Assembly (NCBI GenBank): GCA_035540935.1
Contig: DATLFS010000028.1
Span: 1 to 17,242, forward strand
Length of the DNA stretch: 17,242 nucleotides
Direction of reading: 5' to 3'
Source: DATLFS01 sp035540935
Lineage (GTDB): Bacteria; Actinomycetota; CADDZG01; WHSQ01
Shown here piece after piece: positions 7,342-13,045 of this stretch (positions are counted from its first letter, which is position 1; every line of letters starts with the position of its first letter). The notes beneath the pieces are model-generated. The model made no database searches. It was not told the origin of the DNA and worked only from the letters and a program-made list of their open reading frames with translations. The position numbers were made by a program, and so were the translations under genes.

Positions 7342-7813
7342 GTCCCAAGCAGCTAAACGGATCGCCGCAACAACCCGGTTCTCCTCGGAGGACCGGCCCG
7401 CCGAGAAAGGTCATGCACCTTCGGGGGCACGGCCGGACGGCGGGAACGGCGGCGGGCCGACGGGGGCTTCTGGGCCCGCCGGTGGGGTTTCCCACGGGCG
7501 GCTCCGGAACCGGAACGGGCTCGCCCGAACCGGCCGCAGCAACGGGTTCGCCCGGCGCGACGGGTCACCGCTCGGTGGGCGTGTTCGCACGCTCCTGCGC
7601 CGCCGTGGTCGAGAGGCACCGGGCGGTTGCTTGGGACTTTGATCTCGGGAGACCCGAGTGGCCAGAGGACAACGCTCCAATAACCGGCTCCGGCCGGCTA
7701 CCGAGCGGCCCCAACGGTCACTCGGGTCTTTCCGTCTCTGCTCGCCCTCCCGGTGCCGTTCGTCCCGTAGGGTTACGTCCGGCACCGGCGCCCGTCTCGA
7801 GGAGCAGATTCGC
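7342..7813 (+). ncRNA. Long structured 5' leader or small RNA upstream of the DUF4193 gene
   Basis: This ~470-nt stretch has no convincing coding frame on the plus strand but carries many strong hairpins: 7384-7388/7401-7405 (5 bp), 7407-7411/7417-7421 (5 bp), 7450-7458/7473-7481 (9 bp), 7482-7486/7491-7495 (5 bp), 7510-7513/7530-7533 enclosing 7516-7519/7524-7527, 7577-7583/7588-7594 (7 bp closed by a UUCG tetraloop), a 17-bp helix 7647-7663/7716-7732, and 7750-7757/7781-7788 (8 bp) just before the ribosome-binding site. Very GC-rich DNA folds easily, so some of these will be chance. I looked for RNase P, tmRNA, SRP RNA and common riboswitch signatures and saw none. It could be an attenuator or riboswitch leader, or an independent RNA. 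Confidence 0.4.
7647..7732 (+). promoter_or_regulatory. 17-bp helix with a mutually exclusive local hairpin
   Basis: Bases 7647-7663 pair with 7716-7732 over 17 consecutive positions (three G-U pairs), closing a 52-nt interior that itself contains CCGGC/GCCGG (7684-7688/7693-7697). The same 5' strand can instead fold locally as CTCGGG-AGA-CCCGAG (7644-7658), which would free the 3' strand. Two competing folds sharing one strand are the architecture expected of an attenuator or switch; this is inference from pairing alone. Confidence 0.4.
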
Positions 7814-8206
7814 GTGGCACTGAACGACGACGAGCTCGAGAGCAACGAGCTCGACGAAGAAGAGCTGGAGGAGGACGACGACGACGTCGCACTCGACGGC
7901 GATGTCGACGAAGACGACGCCGAGCTTCCCGAGGAAGAGGAAGAAGAGGACGACGAGTCGAGCCTCGAGGAGCTCCTGTCGAAGCGATCGGCCGCACGCC
8001 CCGCGGGGGAGGAAGAGGAGGAAGGGGAGGAGGCGATCCTCGCCGTCCTCAGCGAAGAGCCCGAGGTGCGCGCCCCGGCGGAGCCGTTGGGACGCATCGT
8101 CCCGATCAAGGACCGCAAGGAGTTCGTGTGCCGCCGTTGTCATCTCGTGAAGGCGCGTAGCCAGCTCGCCGACGCGGAGCGGCAGCTCTGCCGCGACTGC
8201 ATCTGA
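7814..8206 (+). CDS. DUF4193 family protein: acidic N-terminal region and C-terminal zinc ribbon
   Basis: 130 residues from GTG at 7814, chosen because GAGGAG (7799-7804) sits 9 nt upstream; the open frame extends back to 7658 but that part is Arg-rich and overlaps the strong 17-bp helix. Residues 1-75 are dominated by Glu and Asp in long runs and are probably disordered. The C-terminus holds a zinc ribbon: CRRC (Cys106, Cys109) and CRDC (Cys126, Cys129), with KEFVCRRCHLVKARSQLAD matching the DUF4193 pattern of actinobacterial proteins such as Rv2699c. The family has no established biochemical role that I know of. The usual length is near 100 residues, so the acidic tract here is longer. First gene of a tightly overlapping operon with lnt and ppm; its TGA overlaps the lnt frame at CTGA. 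Confidence 0.8.
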   Translation: MALNDDELESNELDEEELEEDDDDVALDGDVDEDDAELPEEEEEEDDESSLEELLSKRSAARPAGEEEEEGEEAILAVLSEEPEVRAPAEPLGRIVPIKDRKEFVCRRCHLVKARSQLADAERQLCRDCI

Positions 8207-9687
8207 ACCGGCGCGGCCTTGCCACCCGCGCCGGCGTCGCGGCCGGCGGGGGAGCCCTCCTCACGCTCGCGTTCCCCGAGCCCGACCTCGCGCCGCTCGC
8301 GTGGGTGGCGATCGCTCCTCTGCTGGTCGTCTGCGGCGATCTACCGCCACGGCGCGCCGCGATCACCGGGGGCATCTTCGGCATCGCCTTCTTCGGCACG
8401 CTTCTCGCCTGGATCACGATCGTCGGCTACGTCGCCTGGATCTTGTTGGTCCTGCTACAAGCGGCGTTCACCGCCGTCTTCGCCGCGTTGTACGCGGCTG
8501 CGGCGCGGGGGCTTCCGAACACGCTCGCGCGCGTCGCCGCGGCCGCGTCACTGTGGGTCGCGGTCGACCTCCTGCGCGCGAACGTGCCGGTCGGTGGGTT
8601 CACGTGGGGGCAGCTGGCCCAGAGCCAAACCTCTCTGTGGACGGTGCGGCCGGCGGCGCTCGGGGGAGCATGGCTCGTGGCGTGGCTCCTCGTGGCCGTC
8701 AACGCCTGCTTCGGGGAGGCCTGGAGGGGCCGCTCCGCGCGGATCACCGTCGGCGCTCTCCTGCTGCTATCCGCGGCGGCGCTGGTTCCGCCCAACGCAG
8801 CGGACGGCCGCCCGGTCGACGTCGCGCTGGTGCAGGGGAACGTGCCGCGGTCGCTTAGCGGCGTCGAGAAGGAGGTCGCGATAACGACCAGCCACGCCCG
8901 CCTGACGCAGGATCTGGATCCGGAGAAGGTCGATGTCGCGATCTGGCCGGAGTCCTCGCTCAACCTCGATCTGCGGCGCGTCCCGGAGGTGCGTCTCCTC
9001 CTCGCCGACGCGGCGCAAAGGCTCGGGCGGCCGATCATCGCCGGAGGGAACCTCGACCTCCCGGACGACCGCTATCGCGTGATGGCGTTCCTCGTCTCGC
9101 CCGACGGCGAGGTCGTCGATCGCTACCAGAAGACCCACCTCGTGCCGTTCGGCGAATACGTTCCGGCCCGGGACGCGCTGGGGTGGATCCCGATGCTCGA
9201 CCAGGTCCCCCGCGACGCGGTCCCGGGATCGTCCCCGCGTGTCTTCCGCGTCGCGGGCGGAACGGTCGCGCCCGTCATCTCGTTCGAAGGTGACTTCGGC
9301 TCGCTCGTGCGGAAACCGATAGCCGCGGGCGGACGGCTCCTCGTGGTCGCGACGAACACGTCCACCTGGGGTGAGTCGTGGGCGTCGGCGCAGCACGTGG
9401 CGTTCAGCCGTCTGCGGGCGGTCGAGAACGGCGTCTGGGTAGCTCACGCGGCGATCAGCGGCATCTCCGCCGTCATCGCTCCGGACGGACGCGTCGTCTC
9501 GGACCTCCCGATGTGGACGAGCGGCACGCTCGTCGAGCGGATGGCGTTCGCGGACGGCATCACCCTCTATGCGCGGGCGGGGGACTGGGCGGCATGGGGG
9601 AGCGTGATCACGGGCGCCGCTCTGCTCCTCTTCTCCGCGAGACGGCGCTCGCGCGTGGGTAAGGTGCCGCGCCATGAGCCGGAGTGA
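8203..9687 (+). CDS. lnt: Apolipoprotein N-acyltransferase homologue (Lnt) with Ser in place of catalytic Cys
   Basis: About 494 residues if it starts at CTG 8203. There is no ATG, GTG or TTG in frame between the TAG at 8158 and GTG 8305, yet codons 8203-8304 encode the family's first helix segment (ALLTLAFPEPDLAPLAWVA), so a CTG overlapping the previous stop (CTGA) is the best guess; starting at 8305 would delete half a helix. Several membrane segments fill residues 10-200, then a periplasm-facing nitrilase domain, then a final membrane helix. Lnt normally transfers an acyl chain from phospholipid to the N-terminal Cys of lipoproteins, using Glu-Lys-Cys. Here Glu250 (IWPESS), Lys310 (YQKTHLVPFGEYVP) and Glu318 are present, but the ICYE motif reads ISFE, so the nucleophile position is Ser360 (TCG at 9280-9282). 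It may be inactive or altered. Overlaps ppm by 14 nt. Confidence 0.8.
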   Translation: MNRRGLATRAGVAAGGGALLTLAFPEPDLAPLAWVAIAPLLVVCGDLPPRRAAITGGIFGIAFFGTLLAWITIVGYVAWILLVLLQAAFTAVFAALYAAAARGLPNTLARVAAAASLWVAVDLLRANVPVGGFTWGQLAQSQTSLWTVRPAALGGAWLVAWLLVAVNACFGEAWRGRSARITVGALLLLSAAALVPPNAADGRPVDVALVQGNVPRSLSGVEKEVAITTSHARLTQDLDPEKVDVAIWPESSLNLDLRRVPEVRLLLADAAQRLGRPIIAGGNLDLPDDRYRVMAFLVSPDGEVVDRYQKTHLVPFGEYVPARDALGWIPMLDQVPRDAVPGSSPRVFRVAGGTVAPVISFEGDFGSLVRKPIAAGGRLLVVATNTSTWGESWASAQHVAFSRLRAVENGVWVAHAAISGISAVIAPDGRVVSDLPMWTSGTLVERMAFADGITLYARAGDWAAWGSVITGAALLLFSARRRSRVGKVPRHEPE

Positions 9688-10405
9688 GATCGCGCGCGCG
9701 CTAGTGGTCGTGCCGACCTACAACGAGCGCGAGAACATCGACCGCGTCGTAGAGAGGCTGTTCGCCTCGGGTCGTGAGCTGGAGCTCCTGGTCGTCGACG
9801 ACGGTTCTCCCGACGGCACCGCCGACGCGGCCGAGACGCATGCCGGCCGGCACCCGGTGCACGTCATGCGTCGCGCCGGGAAGCAGGGGCTCGGCACCGC
9901 CTACGTGGCGGGGTTCCGGTGGGCGATCGAGCGCGGCTACGACGCGGTCGTCGAGATGGACGCGGATCTGTCGCACGATCCCGGCGCCGTGCCGCAGCTC
10001 CTTGCGGCCTTGAACGATGCCGACCTGGTGATCGGATCCCGCTACGTCGAAGGCGGACGCATCGAGAACTGGGGATTGTTCCGCCGCTTCCTGTCGCGCG
10101 GCGGGAACCTCTACGCAAGGGCCTGGCTCGGCTTCGGCGTCCGCGACTCGACCAGCGGGTTCCGGGCCTACCGCGTCACTGCGCTGAAGGGCACCGATCT
10201 GACGGGCGTCAGCAGCGAGGGATACGGCTTTCAGATCGAGATGACGAGGCGGATGCACAAGGAGGGGCGCCGGATCGTCGAGGTTCCGATCACGTTCGTG
10301 GAGCGGGCGGAGGGACGCTCGAAGATGAGCCGGCGCATCGTGGGGGAGGCGCTGGTCGCGGTGGCGCGCTGGGGGATCCGGGACCGGCTGGCCCGAGGGC
10401 GCTGA
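9674..10405 (+). CDS. ppm1: Polyprenol-phosphate mannosyltransferase (Ppm1/DPM1-like, GT2)
   Basis: 243 residues. GT-A fold glycosyltransferase family 2: VPTYNERENI from residue 13, DDGSPDGTAD 42-51 with nucleotide-binding Asp, DADLSHDP 96-103 with the metal-binding DxD-like motif, GSRYVEGG 121-128, DSTSGFRAYR 158-167 and ERAEGRSKMS 210-219. This full set is characteristic of dolichol/polyprenol-phosphate mannose synthases, which move mannose from GDP-mannose to a polyprenyl phosphate at the inner face of the membrane. There is no C-terminal membrane anchor, so it is probably peripheral. The ATG lies inside the last 14 nt of lnt. M. tuberculosis Ppm1 fuses an Lnt-like domain to this domain, so the adjacency is meaningful. 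A related donor (glucose or another sugar) cannot be excluded. Its TGA abuts the TCA of the convergent LOG gene, forming TGATCA with no spacer. Confidence 0.88.
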   Translation: MSRSEIARALVVVPTYNERENIDRVVERLFASGRELELLVVDDGSPDGTADAAETHAGRHPVHVMRRAGKQGLGTAYVAGFRWAIERGYDAVVEMDADLSHDPGAVPQLLAALNDADLVIGSRYVEGGRIENWGLFRRFLSRGGNLYARAWLGFGVRDSTSGFRAYRVTALKGTDLTGVSSEGYGFQIEMTRRMHKEGRRIVEVPITFVERAEGRSKMSRRIVGEALVAVARWGIRDRLARGR

Positions 10406-10987
10406 TCAGCGCTCGCCGGCATCGATCCAGCGAGGCCGCTCCGGTGGATCCCACGACTCCAGACGGTCCAGGAGGACGCCCGGGTCGCTCTCGACGACGA
10501 CGAGGTCGCGATGCTGCGGGACGATGAACCCCTCGGACTGGGCGTGGTCGAAGAACGATATGAGCGGCCTGTAATACCCCGCGACGTCCAGCAGCCCCAG
10601 TGGCTTGTCGTGGATGCCGAGCTGCGACCAGGTGAGCACCTCGAAGAACTCCTCCAAAGTCCCGAAGCCGCCCGGCAGCACGACGAAGGCGTCGGACAGC
10701 TCCGACATCAGCGCCTTGCGCTCGTGCATCGTGTCCACCACCCGGAGGTCGCCCGCGTCCTCCCAGCCGATCTCCCGCACGAGCAACCCCTGCGGGATGA
10801 CGCCGGTGACGGTGGCGCCCGCCTCCTTGGCGGCCCGCGCTACGTGGCCCATCAACCCGACGCTCCCGCCGCCGTAGACGAGACCGAGCTCCCGCCGGGC
10901 GATCTCGCTCCCGAGAGCGCGCGCCGCGGCCGCGTAGGTGCCGTCGACGCCGGCATTGGAGCCGCAGAACACGCAGATCCGTTTCAC
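10406..10987 (-). CDS. LOG-family protein (nucleoside 5'-monophosphate phosphoribohydrolase-like)
   Basis: 193 residues from GTG at 10987. Rossmann-like fold with the family signatures VYGGGSVGLMG 37-47, MHERK 87-91 with the catalytic Arg-Lys pair, and PGGFGTLEE 105-113 that binds phosphate and ribose and supplies the catalytic Glu. Proteins of this family (TIGR00730, often mislabelled lysine decarboxylase) release the base from cytokinin riboside 5'-monophosphates or related nucleotides; in M. tuberculosis the homologue Rv1205 makes cytokinins. Here the substrate is undetermined; it may act on AMP-like nucleotides. Cytosolic. The last gene of the leftward run, 57 nt after the SDR gene; it may have its own promoter, as no good Shine-Dalgarno is seen. 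Confidence 0.9.
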   Translation of the reverse strand: MKRICVFCGSNAGVDGTYAAAARALGSEIARRELGLVYGGGSVGLMGHVARAAKEAGATVTGVIPQGLLVREIGWEDAGDLRVVDTMHERKALMSELSDAFVVLPGGFGTLEEFFEVLTWSQLGIHDKPLGLLDVAGYYRPLISFFDHAQSEGFIVPQHRDLVVVESDPGVLLDRLESWDPPERPRWIDAGER

Positions 10988-11028
10988 GGCGGAGAAGGTA
11001 CCCGGCGCAGCCTCGCCCTCAGACCTCC

Positions 11029-11044
11029 CATAATCTCGGTTATG
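11029..11044. repeat. Short inverted repeat CATAA-N6-TTATG
   Basis: CATAA (11029-11033) and TTATG (11040-11044) flank a 6-bp spacer, in the unusually AT-rich part of the gap between the SDR and LOG genes. A TTGACA occurs just upstream on the minus strand across the SDR stop, but no -10 lies at a normal distance, so a promoter is not proven. It could be an operator half or chance. Confidence 0.25.
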
Positions 11045-12019
11045 TCAATCCGAGCCGGAGAGGGCCAGCAGCCGGCGCTCCTCTGCCTCGTCCGGTCCGG
11101 CCCGCAGATGCTCTCCCCGAGAGCGGTGCCACGCCAGGGTGTCGCGGATCGTCTCGCCGAGCGGACGGAAGAGAAGCCCCTCCCAGCGCGCCCGGGTGGA
11201 GTCGACCGTCATCGTGAAGCGATCGGCCTCCGACGCGGGCGTCCACAGCGGGAAGAGACTCGCCGCCTCCTCGGGAAGGCGTCTCTCCGGGATCCACCGG
11301 AGCGAGGCGCGCGACCCGGTGACCTCGTCGATGCGGGCCAGGAGCCGCCCGAAGGTCAGGCGGTAATCCGGTCCCGTGGCGTTGTAGACGCCCGGACGCC
11401 GCCGCATGGCCATCCAGACCAGCCACTCGGCAAGGTCGCGTCCGTCGACGACCTGCACCGGCGTCTCGGGAGGCCCGGGGGCGGCCACCTCCCCTCCCGC
11501 CGCGACCCGCGCCACCCAGTAGGTGAAGCGGTCGGTGTGGTCGTGAGGACCGACGACGATGCCCGGCCGTACCACGAGGGCGCGGCGGCCGAACACCTCC
11601 CGCACGACCTCCTCACACGCGACCTTCAGCGGTCCGTAGGTATCTCCGGTCACCTCCCGCTCCCCCGGCGGAGGAGGGTCGAGCACCTCGGACTCCTCCG
11701 CGGCTTCGTTCCACCGGCGGTACACCGAGATCGTCGACACGAACGTGTAGTGATCGGACGCGTCCCGCAGGAGTCGCGCCGTGGCCTCCACCGCATCGGG
11801 CGTATAGCCGCTCACGTCCACCACGCGGTCCCACTCCCGGCCGCGGAGCGACGCCAACTCGCCCGTCTCGCGGTCGCCCTGCAGATGCTCCGCCTCCGGG
11901 AAGAGCTTCGGGTTGGTGACGCCGCGGGTGAAGAGCGTGACATCGTGCCCCTCGTCGAGGGCGGCGCGGACGACGTGGCGGCCGACGAAGCGCGTTCCGC
12001 CGAGGATCAGATAGCGCAT
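11045..12019 (-). CDS. NAD-dependent epimerase/dehydratase (extended SDR)
   Basis: 324 residues. The N-terminal nucleotide-binding motif is GGTRFVGRHVV (7-17), the extended-SDR form seen in isoflavone-reductase-like and chloroplast CSP41-like proteins. FVSTISVY (93-100) supplies the active-site Ser region and YGPLK (128-132) the catalytic Tyr-x-x-x-Lys; RPGIVVGPHDHTDRF (151-165) is a typical substrate-binding loop. The C-terminal third is the variable substrate domain. It probably acts on a nucleotide sugar or a related carbonyl compound; the substrate is unknown. Cytosolic. The ATG is 13 nt after the laccase stop, and a GAGGG overlapping that stop may serve as its ribosome-binding site, so the two are co-transcribed. 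Confidence 0.85.
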   Translation of the reverse strand: MRYLILGGTRFVGRHVVRAALDEGHDVTLFTRGVTNPKLFPEAEHLQGDRETGELASLRGREWDRVVDVSGYTPDAVEATARLLRDASDHYTFVSTISVYRRWNEAAEESEVLDPPPPGEREVTGDTYGPLKVACEEVVREVFGRRALVVRPGIVVGPHDHTDRFTYWVARVAAGGEVAAPGPPETPVQVVDGRDLAEWLVWMAMRRRPGVYNATGPDYRLTFGRLLARIDEVTGSRASLRWIPERRLPEEAASLFPLWTPASEADRFTMTVDSTRARWEGLLFRPLGETIRDTLAWHRSRGEHLRAGPDEAEERRLLALSGSD

Positions 12020-12032
12020 CTGTGAGCGGCCC

Positions 12033-12995
12033 TCAGTGCACGTGGGAGGAGCGCCACCTCGAGACCGATCGGTGCGCTCCCGGCGGCAAGCTGCCGTCCG
12101 GCTCGGTCACGATGAACAGGCCCTCCATGCCGAGGTCGGAATGAGACTGGACGTGGCAGTGGTACATCCACGCGCCCGGCCCCACATGCTCCCCCGCCAC
12201 CACCTGGAACCCGAACGAATCCGCCGGGCCGACCGTCTTGTTGTCGATGATCTGCACGTCGTCGCCTGCCGTCGACGGGATCCCCGTCCGGTTGTCGGCC
12301 CACCTGTGCGCGTGCAGATGGAAGGTGTGATGGAGCTCACCGTGGCCGATGACGACGAACTCGACGCGCTCCCCGATCGCCGCCACGGGAGTCGGCGTCT
12401 TCGGGGCGCGCTTCAGATTGAACGTAAAGCCCTGCATGACCAGCACGACCTGATGGTCGGGCAACGGATCGCCCGCGCGCCGCACGATCAGCGCGCCGAA
12501 GAGCCCCTTCTGCACGCCGGTCGTCCCGTGGGGCGTCCCCATGCAGTGGTCGTGGTAGTGCCAGTAGCCGGCGGATCCGGGGTCTACCGTTCCGTCCGCG
12601 CGCGTCGATGCCTCGGGCGCCCGGAAGACGAACTCCTTCGTCTCCCCCGGCTTGACGCAGGAGTCGTTCACGGGGGTGCCGTCGCTTTTGACCGTGTAGG
12701 CGACCCCGTGTGCGTGCATCGACATCCGCCGGTCCGCATGGTTCTCGAACGTCACGTGGAGGCAGTCGCCTTCCGCGATCTCGAGGGTCGGACCCGGGAT
12801 CTTCGGCTTCTCTCCCGGCAGCGCGTACGCGTACTTCGCCTTGCCCTTCTTGACGCCGTGGATCGTGACGGATGTCGTCGGCTCGTCGCACGCCTGCTCA
12901 CCCGGGCCGAGCCCGCCTTGTTGGGCCAGCGTAGGGACGGAACCCGCGAACGCGAGCGCGACGACCGCGCACGAGAACAGGATCTTCGAACGCAT
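12033..12995 (-). CDS. Two-domain (small) laccase-type multicopper oxidase, secreted
   Basis: 320 residues, the usual size of two-domain laccases such as Streptomyces SLAC/EpoA. A Sec signal peptide covers about 1-24 (Arg2, Lys4, hydrophobic core, then TLA-QQ). Copper ligands appear in the expected order: His94 and His96 (MHAHG), His146 and His148 (WHYHDH), His223, His226 and His228 (HTFHLHAH), then HCHVQSHSDLGM 279-290 with His279, T1 ligand Cys280, His281, T1 His285 and axial Met290. All trinuclear and type-1 ligands are present, so it should be active, as a trimer, oxidising phenols, metal ions or Cu(I) outside the membrane with O2 as acceptor. The ATG at 12995 is chosen because GGAG lies 8 nt upstream and it begins the signal peptide. 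Ends with a HVH tail. Sits between the PIG-V-like and SDR genes. Confidence 0.93.
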   Translation of the reverse strand: MRSKILFSCAVVALAFAGSVPTLAQQGGLGPGEQACDEPTTSVTIHGVKKGKAKYAYALPGEKPKIPGPTLEIAEGDCLHVTFENHADRRMSMHAHGVAYTVKSDGTPVNDSCVKPGETKEFVFRAPEASTRADGTVDPGSAGYWHYHDHCMGTPHGTTGVQKGLFGALIVRRAGDPLPDHQVVLVMQGFTFNLKRAPKTPTPVAAIGERVEFVVIGHGELHHTFHLHAHRWADNRTGIPSTAGDDVQIIDNKTVGPADSFGFQVVAGEHVGPGAWMYHCHVQSHSDLGMEGLFIVTEPDGSLPPGAHRSVSRWRSSHVH

Positions 12996-13045
12996 GAGGC
13001 ATCTCCATTGGGGTGGGCGAAAGGCGGCCGCCGGCCGGGCGACGG

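Noticed and set aside
7342..7740. RNase P RNA, tmRNA, SRP RNA or a common riboswitch
   Set aside because: No GAGGAAAGTCC-type RNase P core, no tmRNA tag or acceptor ends, no SRP GGAAGGAAGCAG-type loop, and no TPP, FMN, cobalamin, SAM or c-di-AMP signatures were seen.
7658..7813. N-terminal extension of the DUF4193 protein from GTG 7658
   Set aside because: The added 52 residues are Arg/Ser-rich, unlike the acidic protein, and coincide with the 17-bp helix; the GTG at 7814 has a proper GAGGAG upstream.
7413..7823. Gly/Pro/Arg-rich plus-strand open frame in the intergenic region
   Set aside because: Low-complexity composition expected of GC-rich non-coding DNA, no ribosome-binding site, and it overlaps many strong hairpins and the DUF4193 start.
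7411..8118. Long minus-strand open frame rich in Ser runs opposite the DUF4193 gene
   Set aside because: The Ser runs are the antisense image of GAG/GAC acidic codons; no family pattern and the sense-strand protein is clear.
10511..12025. Large plus-strand open frame opposite LOG and the SDR gene
   Set aside because: Arg/His/Pro-rich antisense shadow; both minus-strand proteins have complete family motifs.
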